In this document: piece by piece, positions 9,602 to 24,200 of the stretch
Layout: the number at the start of each line of letters is the position of its first letter
How positions within the stretch are numbered: position 1 is the first letter of the stretch
IMG/VR virus record: IMGVR_UViG_3300027712_000047
Coordinates: 1 to 50,657 of that record
DNA length: 50,657 nt
Strand: one strand, 5' to 3'
DNA from: a virus
Made by a program: the position numbers and the translations under genes
The notes under the pieces: generated by a model
Databases searched by the model: none
The model's input: the letters and a program-made list of their open reading frames with translations, nothing else
What the model was told of the DNA's origin: nothing

Positions 9602-10066
9602 ATGCATGAATTTTGCTTAACCAAAACTGTATTAATGACTGGCGAAGTATTAGATATTCTTAGCGAAGAAAGATTTGATGAATTAGAAGCAGCTATTGTT
9701 CATAATCTTGAATCTGTAGACTGCCCTTTGGTACATATGTTCACAGATGGTATGTATATAAGAGAGATTATAATGCCCAAGGGTGCACTTGTTACATCAA
9801 AGATACATAAGACAGAACATCCTTATGTAGTGTCAAAGGGAAAGCTTACAGTGCGAATAGATGACGGTTCGTGGGTAGAAATAGAAGCGCCATATACAGG
9901 TATAACAAAGGCAGGAACAAGACGAGTAGCATACATATTAGAAGATTGTACTTGGACAACATTCCATAACAATCCTGATAATTTAAAAGACTTAGAACAG
10001 ATTGAGGATATGGTTATAGAGAAATATGTAAATCCTTTGATTAATAATATTAAAAATATAGAATAA
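9602..10066 (+). CDS. Cupin-like virion-region protein
   Basis: 154 residues. The core PKGALVTSKIHKTEHPYVVSKG and then LTVRIDDGSWVEIEAPYTGITKAGTRRVAYIL looks like a double-stranded beta helix (cupin): a His-containing first motif, a G-D-type turn and a GTRR second motif. The start ATG 9602 follows a 34-nt gap, and the stop overlaps the next start. Function is unknown; similar small cupins occur among tail genes of other phages and may be structural rather than catalytic. Confidence 0.55.
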   Translation: MHEFCLTKTVLMTGEVLDILSEERFDELEAAIVHNLESVDCPLVHMFTDGMYIREIIMPKGALVTSKIHKTEHPYVVSKGKLTVRIDDGSWVEIEAPYTGITKAGTRRVAYILEDCTWTTFHNNPDNLKDLEQIEDMVIEKYVNPLINNIKNIE

Positions 10067-10722
10067 TGGCATTTGTAGCAGTATTAGGACTAAGCGCATC
10101 GGCAGCATTAGCAGGAACAGCAGCAGTAGGACTTGCAGCAGGAACAGTAGCTAACGGCATAGCCGCTGGTAAGGCTGGTAAAGCAGCAAATAAAATGGAA
10201 ACACTTGCAGGTCAAGTTCCGAAGTCTTCTGGTAGTCAATACCCAGGCATGATGATTGACCAAGCAAAGAGTGAATTAAACTCTCAGAATCCCTTCTTAG
10301 CGGCTCAGCAAAGAGGTATTGCTGGAAGTCAAGCTAATGCTTTCGCAGCAGCAAAGAGTGCAAGCTTAGACCCCTCTACCCTATTAGCAATGACTCAGAA
10401 ATACAATGACTCAGCTAACAATGCAATCAACCAATTTGCTATGCAAAATTATGGTATGAGAGAAAATAAATTACAAGATTTATATAAAGGATATGGAATG
10501 GGTCAGCAACAAGACCAAATGAATTATGATAACGCAATGACTGCATTTAATTCAAGTGCAAACCTTCAAAACGCAGCTGGACAAACAAGAGTAAATGCTT
10601 GGCAGAATGTAGGAAATGGATTATTAAGTGCTGGTGCAGCGGCTGCTAAAATGTCTAGCGGAATGCCAGCAGCAGTAGACCCTTTAGCAGGAATGCCTCA
10701 ACTACCAATTTTTAAAAGATAA
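10066..10722 (+). CDS. Probable internal virion/DNA-ejection protein
   Basis: 218 residues, very rich in Ala, Gly, Asn and Gln. Hydrophobic N-terminal segment (ASAALAGTAAVGLAAGTVANGIAAG) spans about residues 10-35, followed by a low-complexity helical region with QQQDQMNYDNAMTAFNSSA. T7 gp14-type and P22 ejection proteins have this make-up: small, Ala-rich, one membrane-active helix. The two genes after it encode the other candidate ejection proteins. Inferred, moderate confidence. Confidence 0.6.
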   Translation: MAFVAVLGLSASAALAGTAAVGLAAGTVANGIAAGKAGKAANKMETLAGQVPKSSGSQYPGMMIDQAKSELNSQNPFLAAQQRGIAGSQANAFAAAKSASLDPSTLLAMTQKYNDSANNAINQFAMQNYGMRENKLQDLYKGYGMGQQQDQMNYDNAMTAFNSSANLQNAAGQTRVNAWQNVGNGLLSAGAAAAKMSSGMPAAVDPLAGMPQLPIFKR

Positions 10723-10723
10723 T

Positions 10724-12256
10724 ATGGCACAAGAAACTAGAGTAGCTCCTATAACGTTGAATGATGACGCATCAAAGATATATATGGATTTGGGTGATAA
10801 CATCCAGAAACAAAATATGCAGCAAAAGCAGTTAGATGTTGAGAATGCAAAAATGGCTGAAGCTAGAAGAAAAGAATTATCTGACAAACAATTTGAAGCG
10901 TCAAAAGCTTTATCTGGCGAGATGTATACCACTGTAAAGAATAATACTGCAAGGGACGAATATATGCCTGGAATCTTAAAGGGCATTACAGAGGCAAGGT
11001 TAAAAGGTATTGATGGTAACACTATTTATTCTACTTTTCAACCACAAATTCAAGCAGCAGCTTCTTATGGAAATAAGCTTGATGCTTTAGATAAACAGGC
11101 TGATGATTATATTAAAAGTTTACCCGAAGCTGATAGAAAAAATTTAAATGTTGCACAATTTAAAACTATGTTTTTAGGCAAAGCTTTATATAAAGCAGAT
11201 GCAAATGGCAAGCCAATAAAAAAATTACCAAACGAAATTGATGACACAACAGATTATGTTTCTTCTGTGTTAAGTGACCCAAATGCACATACACTTACAA
11301 GATATGGTGCAGGTCAAGAAGCAGCAGCTACTCTAATTAAAGAATCACCATCTACTACAACAAATGCTACGGTAACTGAACAAAATGGTATAAAAAGAAA
11401 TACTGTAGTAAAAGATGTTCAATACAAACCATCATACCAAAGAGTTAATAAGTTGACTGGTCAGCCTGAACTAGATACAGATGTAAATGGAATTATAAAA
11501 GAATCTGTCTCTAAGCCTATGCTTGGCAATGCATTTATTAGTAATGATACAAAGAGAGATGCAATAGCATTTGCTAATCATTATAATGATGCATGGGCAC
11601 ATGATGATGGTAAGACATTAAAAACTTTAATGGGAGAAATGCCTAAAGGTTTTAGTCTACCAGAAAAAATAGATATAAACGATGCTGGCGTTATGAGTCA
11701 ATTGCAAAGAATAATGTTGACTCATACCCTAACTAATCTAGGTGGTGGTACATCTAAAAATAAAGAGTCAAGTATAAATGTTTACCCACCATCTTCTGCT
11801 AATCCTCCTGATACATCTCACTTCCCCGACAATCCTATGTATACTGTTGACTATATCCAGTCTCAAAACAAGAATGGTAATAATGATGTGACAGGACAGC
11901 TCGGGGCATTTAATGTACTTAAAAGCGGTAAAGAATTTATACCAGCAGATAAGATTATTATAAATGGAGATAATGTAATGCTTTATAGAGATAGAGTTAA
12001 GGTAGATGCAAAAGGCGATGATGTATTAGACGCTTCAGGGAATAATATAAAAGAGTCTAAGTTAGAAAAGACAATTAGTGTAGAAAATTATAAAATCTTG
12101 CTAAGAGAACATAATAAAGAAGGGTTTAATAGTAAAGTTTGGAACACTCCAAAAACACTTGATAAACCAGCGGCTACAGCAGATACATTTTCAGACTGGA
12201 AAAAAGCTAATCCAAAAGGGAATTTCGCAGATTATAAAAAAGCCACAAACCAATAA
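10724..12256 (+). CDS. Probable internal virion protein
   Basis: 510 residues, hydrophilic and mainly helical at the N-terminus (IQKQNMQQKQLDVENAKMAE), with a mixed C-terminal half ending in FSDWKKANPKGNFADYKKA. No transmembrane helix and no enzymatic motif seen. The stop shares one base with the next ATG, so it is translationally coupled to the 4172-residue protein. Its place between an ejection-type protein and a giant polyvalent protein suggests it is injected or forms an internal core. Confidence 0.55.
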   Translation: MAQETRVAPITLNDDASKIYMDLGDNIQKQNMQQKQLDVENAKMAEARRKELSDKQFEASKALSGEMYTTVKNNTARDEYMPGILKGITEARLKGIDGNTIYSTFQPQIQAAASYGNKLDALDKQADDYIKSLPEADRKNLNVAQFKTMFLGKALYKADANGKPIKKLPNEIDDTTDYVSSVLSDPNAHTLTRYGAGQEAAATLIKESPSTTTNATVTEQNGIKRNTVVKDVQYKPSYQRVNKLTGQPELDTDVNGIIKESVSKPMLGNAFISNDTKRDAIAFANHYNDAWAHDDGKTLKTLMGEMPKGFSLPEKIDINDAGVMSQLQRIMLTHTLTNLGGGTSKNKESSINVYPPSSANPPDTSHFPDNPMYTVDYIQSQNKNGNNDVTGQLGAFNVLKSGKEFIPADKIIINGDNVMLYRDRVKVDAKGDDVLDASGNNIKESKLEKTISVENYKILLREHNKEGFNSKVWNTPKTLDKPAATADTFSDWKKANPKGNFADYKKATNQ

Positions 12257-15200
12257 TGCCAGATATAAACCAAGATACACCAATAGAGAGCACACAAGAA
12301 CCTGTTCAAGATAACATCAAAGATTTTTACAACTCTGATGTAGCAGGTAAAGGATATTTTAAAGATGAAGCTGAATTTAGAACCTTTATATCAGACCCTA
12401 AGAATTCAAATGATTATTTTAAATCAGAAGTATCAGATAAAGGATACTTTAAAGACGCTGCTGAATTTGATAGTTTCTTAGGCGTAAAAAAAAAAGATGG
12501 TTCATCAATTTCTACAATCGCATCTTCCCCATCCGAATCACCTTCGGGGCTTGATAAATTCAATACAGATACTTTTAGCCAAGGCAATACAACGCCTAAA
12601 GAGCCTAATCTAGACCCTTTTAATGTCTATAATCAGTTAGTAACTGAGCGTGCAGCAAAGAAGACAGCAGACATGCCTATTAGTGCTGGTACTGGTGCGC
12701 CTGGGATTACTACTCCTTACGATAATACAAAATTAAAAGACTTAGAATTTGAAATGGCTAATTCTAGTTATGATGAAAAAGATATAAAAGCTATTTCAGA
12801 GTTACCAGAAGTTGTTAAAAGAAGTAAAGACTTTAACGCACAAGGATTATTAGATTTAAAGAAAACAAATCCAACACAATTTGGTAGAGAAATTGCCCAC
12901 TATACTTGGGGAGGAGAATTGGCTAATGCTATGGCTTTAAAAGCTAAAGATGCTACAGACAAAAACAATCCACTATTCGACTTTAATACACAAATAGCGC
13001 CTCATATTCAAGCTAATCTTGACTATGCAGGTTCAAGAGAAAATAATAAATACTTAAGAGATAAAATAAATGAATTCTTTGCAGATGACGAGTCTACAAG
13101 GAAGAAATTATTAACAAGTCTTTCAGTAGATGCAGCTGCTAACTATGATGGTAGAACAGCAGGAACAGAAAAAGCAATCACTGCTGACCCAAGGTCATCT
13201 TATTTAAATAAGAATCAGATATTAGCATTAAACTTATTAGAAGATACCAACCCCGAACAAGCAGCTCAGTTCAATAGTTTATCAGTAAATAAAAACACAT
13301 TAGACCCACAATCAAAATTAGGCTATGAAGATGTAGCTAGAAAGTTAGAAGTAGATGGCTTATCAAAACAAATTACTGGTATTGATGGCGCAATGGCTGA
13401 CATTAAAAATAATGAAGCAAGAACTAATGAAGATGTTGATAGATATAATTCTTTATTAACCAAAAGAAAAACTTTAACAACAGAGTATTCACAAATACAA
13501 AGCGGTGAGAATAAGTCATATACTGCAATTGCTAGATTTGATTCACAACTAGAGGGTCAAGATATAATGGGATTACAAAATCATACTGGATTCCCTAGGT
13601 TTATTGCAAAGACTGCTCAAAGTATTGGTAATGCTATTATAGGAACAGGTAATTTAATCGCATCCTTAGGAAGAGATGATTCAGATAATTACAAGGCGCA
13701 ATTATTTGCACTTGGACATGATAAGCTAAATGAACGTGATACACATTTAATTCCAAGCAATTCAGGAATGAATAATGGAAATTATGCTATAACAAAAAAC
13801 TTCAAGAAGACAGTAGAAGATATAATGCATTCAGATAAAACTGAAGAAGAAAAATTAATAGCATACAGAGATGCTAAATTAAAAGCGCCTAATGATACTT
13901 GGTTTATACCTAGTGACCCAAAGCTTAATATGTCTTTTAAAGCAGCAGCGTATGGGATTAGTGATATGATATCAATGCTTGTACCTATTATGGCAACAGA
14001 AGGACTTGGAAGTATTGCAGGCTTGTCTAAATTAGGCACAGCTGGTGAGATGACAAATACTTTTATAAGTATGATTTCAAGTACTTATCAAGAGAACTAT
14101 GCAGGCGCAATAAAAGAAGGTGATGGTTCACCAGAATTAACTGCACTTAGAAGAACAGCAATACAAGGAGCATTCTTTGCTGGATTAAAAACACCTCAAG
14201 CTATTAGAGGAGTATTTAAAGTTGAGTCTGCAATTGGTGATGCAATTAAATCATTAACAGATACAGAGATAGAAGCAGTGATGAGTAAAACAGCATTATC
14301 AGAATCTGTTATGGGTGGATTAAAGGCTTCAGGTTCTATGTCAATAGCAGGAACTGGTGCTGAGATAATTAATGCAAAACTTGACGATAAAGAACTTGAC
14401 CCTGCCCTTATGATTAAGCAAGTTGGATATGAATTTGCAAAGAATTTCTTAACATTTAGTTTAGCAGGACTTGGATTTAAAGCAGTTACAGGAAACTTAA
14501 AGCCTGAGTTTAACTCTGCTATTTTCTCTGCTGCTGCTGACCCAGATGGCATGAATAAGGTTATTGATACACAACTTTCACAAGGAAAGATTACAGAAGT
14601 TCAAGCTAAAGAAATGAAAGCTAATGTAACTAAGTTTTCTAAAATATTTGATAATACTGAATTTATAGATAAGGATGGTAAATTTTTAAATCCTAAAAAA
14701 GCATCAGAATTATTTGCTGTTAAGCTTAGAAAGATGGGTATTGAAGAGTTTTTAAAGTCTGACATACCAGAAGACATGAGAACTAAAGCAGATGCAGAAT
14801 ATAAAAAAACAAAGGCTGAAGAAGATAACATATATGGCCAACAGTCTGATAAAAAAGACGGTTCGGGGGAAACTGAAATGACTGAAGAAGAAGCAATAGA
14901 TTCATTTACACCAGAAGAGAAACAAACATACCTAGACCATATTACTAATGGAGACATAGACTCCGCTGATGCAATGATAGAGGCAAAGATTAACCCTCCT
15001 AAAGCAAAAGTATTTACAGAGAATAACATAGACGAGGTTGACCAATTAGACCAAACAGGTAAGAGAGCTAAGATACTATTTGGAATAAAGCAATTATTTA
15101 GTTCAGTAAAAGGATTGGTAAGTGAGACTACTGGGAATAGTTTATCTCTTCACATTCACGATGACCCAGCAAGTTTTCAAAAAGCGGCAGATGCATTTGG

Positions 15201-18200
15201 TGCGTCAAGTTCAGATGCTAGTAAAGGAAAGGGATTCTATATGTCAAATAGTGGAGAGATTCATATTAACATGAATAATGCAACACCTGAGACTCTTAGT
15301 CATGAAATATTTCATCCAGTTCTAGAATTTATAGCGGCTAATAATCCAGAGATGTTAAACACTCTTTATGATGGATTAAAAACAATTGGCGCTGACAAGT
15401 ATCAAGCAAAAGCAGATGCATCATATGTAGGAGAAGTAACTAGAAAGAAAGAGGCTATTACAGACTTTATTGCTCACGTTGCAGATGGTACTATTAAATT
15501 AGATGCAAGTAACTACGAAGCAGTAAGAAATTATATAGCAAAGGTATTAGATACTATAGGTGTTAACAAGGTATTAGATGCGTTAGGTATTGAAGGAATG
15601 AAGATAGTATCTGAGAATTATACTACAGAGGGAGCTGAGGCATTAAAGAATTTAGCTACAACTGTATCAAGTAAATTTAAAACTGGTGAAGATATAAGTA
15701 CAAGAGACTTAAAAGCATCTGGATTTGTATCTAGTGATGGTCAAGACTTGACTAATCATGATGTACAGTTTTCTGTACAGAATGATTTTAGTGATAGACA
15801 AACTAAAACAACATTTAGGTATATAGAAAATACAGAAGATTTTGACGCTTTAAAGGCTGGCGGATTTATAACAAATGATAAGAAGTTAGATGACTTTAAG
15901 GGTAAATATATTTTCTTACATTCTCCAGACAATGCATTTACAGGCGATATTTTAAAGAATGGAGAAATGCTTATTAAGGGTAATGGTGGAGTTTACTACC
16001 CTATTAAATTTCATAAAGATGGATACTTTTGGGCAAGTACTGAAGGTGCTGCTACATCAATGGCAAGGTTGCTTAATGAAACATTAGCAATGAATCCAGA
16101 TGGCAAAATTTATATGGGATTAACCTCAGCGCCTGCTGATAAATTATTATCAAGTACTACAGCTTCTAATGGCGTATTAGATTTTTTCTCTTCTAAAGTT
16201 TTAGACAATAATATTAAATTAAGTGAGGCAACATTAAAGAAAGCTTTAATTACTGCCGCAAAGGATATTAAAGAAAAGAAAACTAGAATTGTTGACAAAA
16301 AAACAAAAGAACCCATACTTGATAAAAATGGTGATTTTACTTACTCTTCTAAGAAAATTGGTTTAGGTCTTTCAGAAGTAAATAACAAAATGTTTATTGA
16401 TGATATTAGAACTATGATTAAAAAAGTTTTAAATCCAGATAATTCAACATTTGCAGATAGAAAGAATTTTACAGAAGAATTAATTAATAATGTAGTTGAC
16501 GGAATGAAAGGTAAGAAGTCTGAGCAATTACTTGGAAACTTCTTAAAAAATGGATTATACAATGGAGATTTTAAGGGTGAAACTAAAGGCGGATTCAAGC
16601 TATCAAAAGCCAATGTAATTCAATCCCTTTCACACATGCTATCAGAGCCAATGCTGAGAGGTGAAGGAACTGGAAAGGTATATGCTATTATAGAATTAGG
16701 TGGCAAGGTTGAGCCTGTAAGGTCTGACAAACATGAGTCCTACCCTATGGCTATTAAAGCTGTAGATATGAATCAGAAAGTTAAATTACATATTCTGCAA
16801 GATAGAATGCCTTGGAATGAACATTTTGCTGACCCAGAGACTGGAACTAATATCAAAAGCGATAGAGAGAAGCAAGTATACCCTACTTCTGGTGTTACTA
16901 TTAAGGCATTAAAGATGGTTGGTAAATCAGCAGAAGCTGTTCCACAATTTTCTAAAAATCCAAACACTGAATTAGTTGACGGATTCTATTCGCCAATTGA
17001 AGATGGAATTAATGAATTAAAACAAGAGAAAGGTACTGGTGAGCAAATGCTTGCGATGATTAAGAAAGGTAAAGGCATAACTAAAGATGAGTTAGAATAT
17101 ACTGGTATTGAAGAATGGTTAAAAACACAAAAGTCTGTTACTAAACCAGAAATATTAGATTACTTAAAGAAAAACAGAATAGAAATAAAGGATGTAACTA
17201 AAGGTACTAAAGAAACTAAATGGGAAGAACAAGATGGCGGATTAGTAGCTAAGGTTGATAATGGGTATGCACATATCACTGTTGATAGAGATGGAAGTAC
17301 TTATCTAAAGATGCCAAATGAAAATGCAGACAAATTATTCTTAAATGAAGATGATGCAAAGGAATACGTAGACGAACATGTATCTAAAAAGAATGGTTCA
17401 ACTAAGTATGATAAATATACATTACCAGGCGGTGAGAACTATAAAGAGGTATTAATTACATTACCTGGTAAAGACATGAAACTTCAAGATAAAGTTCTTG
17501 AATTAGAAAAAATATATGAAAGCGATGGTAGTAACTACAATAGAAGTGAACTAGATTTAGCTAAAAGTGAATTAGAAAAATCTAATGAAGTATCATATCG
17601 TTCTTCACATTATTCTGAGCCTAATATCCTTGCACACTTACGTATGAATACTCGTGTGGATGCAGAAGGTAAAAAGGTATTACACGTTGAAGAGGTTCAG
17701 TCTGACTGGGGTCAATCAGGCAAGAAGCAAGGTTTTGCTGGAGAAGAATTTGATAAAAAGTTAAATGATTTAAACCAAACATATGATAAAAAAGAAAAAT
17801 TACAACAAGATGAATTAAATACAGAAACGGCAAGAATGAAAGAATTGCTTATTAGAAGAGGAGAGCTAGGTCTTCAACAGAATTCAAGTTCATCTGAAGA
17901 ACAAGAATTTAAAAAAGGAATTACACTAAGAACTAAAAAAATAGATAATGAAATTTATAGATTTGAAAATGCCTTAGATAAAGTAAAAAATAATAGAGAA
18001 TATAATCAAATAAACACAGAGATTGAAAAGTTAATAGCTGAAAAAAATAATATTAAATGGTTTATTGAATATAATAAAAGCAATATAATAGAATCTAGTG
18101 AAAATATAGAGAAGATTGAGCAATCTATTAATACAACTAAGCGAGATAGAAAATATCAAGTAGAAGGATTAAAAAATACTGTTATAAGTAAAGCTCCATA

Positions 18201-21200
18201 CGTAACTAAAACAGATGCATGGGTTAAGCTTAGTTTAAAGAAGGCTTTACAAGAAGCGGTAGCTCAAGGTGTTGATAAGGTTTCATGGACTACTGGAGAG
18301 CAGCAATTTGGAAGATGGGGTTCAGAAGAAATTAATTGGAAGACAATACAAAAGCCAGTTGGTGGGGATATTGTTATAAAAGATATAGAAAATGCGCCAG
18401 TTATTCGTGGAAATAAAATCGTAAACTTAGCATCTATTGGCGAAGGGTTAGACCCTAAAAGTGAAATACAAAGAATTGCAGATAAATGGGGATTAAAACC
18501 TGACGACTTTGAGTTTAAAGCAGCTCGTGGTAAATGGGAAATTTCATTAAATGAGCAAACAGATGCAGAAGCATTTGCAGGTAATGAAGCTGGTTCTATA
18601 GATAGAAGATATGAGAATGGAACAATTATAACTTCAAAAGAAGATTTAGAAAAACGTATTCAAAGAGTAATTGGAAGAGATAAAACTAAAGAAGATGTAA
18701 AAAAACTTACAGACAGAGTTTGGGAAAGAATGCTTGTTGAAAATTCTGGCACATCAATGCCTAGAAAAGAAGGCATGCAGTCTTTTTATGGAGAAGGTAC
18801 TCAAGGAGGAATGGTAGGAAAAGTATTTAAGCAATTGGTTAAAGATTTAACTGGCAAGGAAGGGGTAATTACTGAAAGTGAGATTGATAATGGGGGAAAA
18901 TATAAAAAAGGTGATTATTCATTAAGTAGAAATTCTCAAACTAATATTTGGGAAGTATTGAAAGATGGCAGAATTCTAGTATTTGAAGGTACACATACAG
19001 AAGCTTCAACTGAATTGATAAGATTGAGAGATGAAAGATTCTCTACTACTCAACCATCAATTGAAATCACACCAGAACTAAAAGCAGCGGTAGAAGAAGG
19101 TGTACCTCAATTCTCTAAAGAACAAACAAACTCAGAAAAATTTAAGGATTGGTTCGGGGATTGGAAAAATGACCCTAAGAATGCAAGTAAAGCAGTAGAC
19201 AGTAATGGAGAACCAAAGGTATATTATCATGGCACTTCTAAAGATGTTGACTATAAAAAGTTTAATATAAATAGAAATGGCGCTTGGTTTAGTGATGACC
19301 CTAAAGAAGCCTCTAATTATGCAGCTGAAAATGATAGTCAAAGAACAGTAAAAGAATACCCATGGGATAAGACTGGCATAGACAAAAACTCTGCTGCTAG
19401 AGTATTTCCAGTTTATTTAGATATTAAAAAACTTGCAAATTACAGTAAAGATGTTCCAATAGATTTACAGGCTAAGTTAAGAGGTACTTATGCATATAAA
19501 AAAGTGCAAGGAGATATATTCACTTACTTAAACCAAAACTTCAAGGCTGGCGAACAAAAGTATGATGGTATTGATATGGGAGGTGGTATATTAGTTGTCT
19601 TGGATAAAGCAACTCAAATTAAATCTGCAATTGGCAACAATGGAGAATTTAGTAAAACTAATGATAAAATTCAATTCTCTAAGGAAGAAGTTAAACCAAC
19701 TAATAAAACAGAATCATTTTTCAATGATGCAGAAGTTATGTTTCCAAATGATGATATTAGAGGTGGATATGCTGTAACAAACGAAAGTGGTAAACAAATT
19801 GGTAGAGTAAAAATGTCAGAAATAGATGATAATACAATAAAGATAGACGAAGTTGTAAGTGAAAAAAGAGGACAAAGAACTGGGAATGGCTCTGCAATAA
19901 TGAAAATGGTTGTAGATAATGCAGATAAAAATAATGTAAAACTTATTCTTACTCCTAATCTTATAGGAGAAATGAAAGCAAAAGGATTTGAAACTGCGGA
20001 TAAATTAAGAAGTTTCTACGAAAAATTTGGATTTGTAAAAGATAAAGGGAAGGCTACAATGACTAGAGAGCCTAAAATAATTGAAACAAAAGAAGAAGTT
20101 AAACCAACTGAAGAAGAAAATAAAGTTATAGGAAATTTAGGGAATCAAAATAATAATGTAAATTTACAAAATGGAAAAGATAAAGGACAAAACAAAAGAA
20201 CTGGAACGCTTGAAAAAAATACAGAGCAAGTTCGGTATAACGGAACAGATGTTATCGGACAGCGAAGCCGACCTGAATCCGAAAAGGCAGCTTCAAGGAA
20301 GGAAGCAAAAGAAAAAATAAGTTCACCCGATACTAATGCTTCATTAAAGGCTGCTAATGATTATAATAAATCAGCAGGGCTACCCGAAATTCAAACTCAC
20401 GAATTTAAGCCTTCCGATAAGGATGCACAGACTAAAATAGGCGAAACCTACCAACAGTTACAAGATGTAACTTCTCCTGATTATAAGGAAACAGAATTAG
20501 AAAGACAGATATTTGATGGTTACAAGTCAAAGCATCCAGAATTATTTGAAAAATCCGACATTAAATCTTACAAAGATTTAGTAGAAAAGTCTTATGCCGA
20601 ATTAGCAAAAGAAGCAGATGCTCAATTCAAATCACTCCCCATAAAAGTAGAATTTCACGAAGGCGACCACAATTACGAAAGTAGTGCAGAGATGCTTGAT
20701 GATGTTCATAATTTCGGGCATCTATGGGTATTTAAAGGTGGAGATGACCATACTTTATTAGGCAGTAAAACGGCAGATAAAAATGGCATTACAGCTAATG
20801 ATAAATTCAGGGCAGTACACGATTATTTTGGTCATTCAACAGAAGGCTATCAATTTGGTAAAGATGGCGAAGAAAATGCGTGGATAGAACACAGTAAAAT
20901 GTTTTCACCATTAGCACAGGTAGCATTATCTTCTGAAACAAGAGGGCAAAATTCAGTTGTAAATTATTCAGGAATAAACGATGTACCACTTGAAAAAATG
21001 AAAACTGCTGATGCATTAACTAAGAAAGGTTTATCTGAGAACAATCCTGAAATGATAGCGGCAGGAAAGGCATTACTAAATGAAGCAAATAATGATTTTC
21101 AATTTGCAGAACAGAAATCAATAGTGCTTCCAGAAAAATATACAGACGCAAAAAAATATTTTAAAGAACAATCCCTACCCAACAAAGAAGTTAAACCAAC

Positions 21201-24200
21201 TGAAACTCCACAATTCTCTAAAGAAAGCGAAGACAAACTTAAAGATTTATTAAAAAGAGGTAAAATTACTAAAAAAGAATACGACTCTGCTATCTTTAAA
21301 ATGAATAACGACTTTGTTACTTCTACTAAAAATAAACAAGTAGAGGAAGATAGAAAGAAGATGTTCAATACTGAAATGGTTGAAAAAGCAGGTCAAGAAA
21401 CATGGGGAGAGACATTTGATAGAGCTAAAGAAAAGGTAGATACAGGTCAGTTCAAGCCTTCAACATTAGTAAATGAAATATTAAAAGAACCAAGACCAAT
21501 AAGTGCTGAAGAAAATGCTATTCTATTATATGATAGAGCAAGGTTGTTTAACGAGCGTTTACAAGCATTAAGTAACATAGAGAGAGCCTATAAAAATAAA
21601 TCTAATGACATAGAAGAATTGCAATTTGATTTAGCTGTAATTGAAGAAAAAATAAATAATAATGATGAAGCCTCTACCCTAGCTGGTACTGAAACTGGTA
21701 GAGCATTAGCTGCAAGAGCAATGATGATAGCGCAAGACTATACATTGCCAAATCTTTTAAGAAGATATAAGGCTGGAGCATCATGGAAGGGAAAGTTTAA
21801 TGAACTTACAAAAGAGCAAGAAGATAGAATAAAAGGATACGCAGATACAATTGCAGACTTACAAAATAAGTTAGAGAAGGCGCAAAAGAATGAAGTAAAA
21901 ACTAATCTAACAAATGCAGTAAATGAAGCTAAAAAAGCAGTTGCAAAAAAAGCTGTAACGAAAGGTGATACTGGTAGTGATGCACACATAGCTAGGAAGT
22001 CTAGTATTATAGCTAGAATGATGGCTATTAAGAATGGTATAGAAGATACTAATAAGCCTCAGTTTTCTAAAGACTATGCAGATGAAATACCAGAGGAATA
22101 TCATGGTGCTGTAAAAGATTTATTTAAAGAATATGTTAGCAGCGGTGCTACAGACCCTAATGAGATTATTGATAATATGCATACTGACCTTCAACCAGTA
22201 ATTGATAAATTATCAGTTCGGGGGATAAGAGATTTCATTTCTCAATATGGTGTAGTAAAAGAAATGAGTAAAGATGCCTTAGACATATCATTAAGAGATA
22301 TGAGAAGACAATTGACATTAATATCTAAGATAGAAGATGCAGAGAATGACATAAGACCACTTAAGACTGGACTACAAAGAGACGAACCATCTAATGAGGT
22401 AAGAAACTACCAGCAGAAGCTTAATGATGCAATAAAGAAGGCAAACTTTAAGGATGCTGATTCTGAAAAATCATATAAGTCAGCGCTAGATGGTATCAAA
22501 AAGAGACTATCTAATCAAATTACTGACCTAGAAAATCAAATCAATACAGGAGAAAGAAGAGATAATGTCAGCAAGGTAGAATATGATGCTCAAGCAAATG
22601 ACTTAGTTGTTGCAAGAGATATACTTAAGAAAGTTATTGAAGACCAAGACAAGCAAAGCGGTGTGTATGACGCTAATAGAATTAAGAAAACAGAAAATGC
22701 ATTAGGAAGAGCTATTACAAAGATTCAAGCTAGAATTAGAAATAATGAGCTTGAGGTAACTAAAAACGAAGGCCCTACTTCTAATCATATTGAATTATTA
22801 AAGGATATTAAAAAGCAGTACTCTGTCGAATTACTTAATCTTCAAAAGGAAGCTGGTATAATTGAAAAAAGAAAGCTCGCTGCTTATAAGAATAATGTCA
22901 ATAAAAGAATTGGAGATTACGAAGAAAGAATTAAGAATAAAGACTATTCAAAGAAAAGTATTCAGGCTCAAGTATTAGATACAGAATCTATGGATTTAAA
23001 GAAGAAGCTTGAAGATGTGAAATTTCAGTATGAAAGAGACAGACTAAAGCATGAGATGGATAATGAACCGCAGTCTAAAAAGAATATGCGTAAGTTCTTA
23101 AAAATTCAAAGGTCTATTCTATTAAGTTCTATTGCAGGTGCTGGTAAAATTGCTACTTCGGCTGGATATTTAATGATGACAAAGCCGCTAGAAGAATTGG
23201 CTGGTTCTGTATTAAGACATATCCCAGGAATTAAAAAGATTGCTGAAGGTGCGCCAAGAGAAGGTGGTGGATTCAATCCAAGAGCAGAGGCACTGGCTAT
23301 TACTAAAATATTTTCAAGTAAAACTAAGCTTGCTGACGGAACAGAAGTTAGTACTACTCTTAATGATTTAAAAAGAATATGGCAAGGTAATAAAGGTGAA
23401 TTAGAGACTAGCTTCAGTAAGAAAGTAGTTTCTCCGCAAGAGCATGACTTCTTTGGTCAAATACATGCTATGCTAAAATATTTACCTAAACAAAGTGAAG
23501 TATATAGGTCAATGGAAATAAGGTTTGAACATGCTATTAAAAATGGCGAGGATATTTCAGACCCAAGTGTATATGGAAGAATTGTATCTGAGGCTGTAAT
23601 AGATGGTAACAGAACTATTTTTATGGGTGAAAATATGGTCGTAGGTGGTTATAAATCAATTATAAATTATTTTGACAGAGAAGATAAGAGTGGTACGACA
23701 TCTACAGTATTAAGATTCCTATTTCCTATTGTGAAAGTTCCATCTAACTATATTAAATCTTCAGCTGAATATCTTGCAGGTGCTCCAATTGCAGTTACCA
23801 AAGCTTTATGGACTGGCGTAGATAACCTAGACCCATCTGAAAAAGATACATTTATGAGATTGTTGAAAAAGCAATCTGTAGGTGCTGCTTTCTTTGCACT
23901 TGGTTATTTTGGTTCAGCAAGTATTGGTGGGTATTACACAGGTAAAAGAAAGGAAGGAGATGTAAAGGATGGAGAGATAAGAATTTTTGGTCATGATGTC
24001 CCTAAATTTTTAGCGCATGCTCCTATTATGGAAGTAATGCAGTTCGGGGCAACAATAAGAAGACTAACAGATGCACAAAAAGAAAAAGGAGAAACACCAT
24101 CATATATTAATGCAACTGCAACTGCTGGTTTAGATTTAATTAAAGAGTCTCCATTTATAACAGCAGGGACAGATATTACAGAAGCAGCTCAAGGTGAAGA

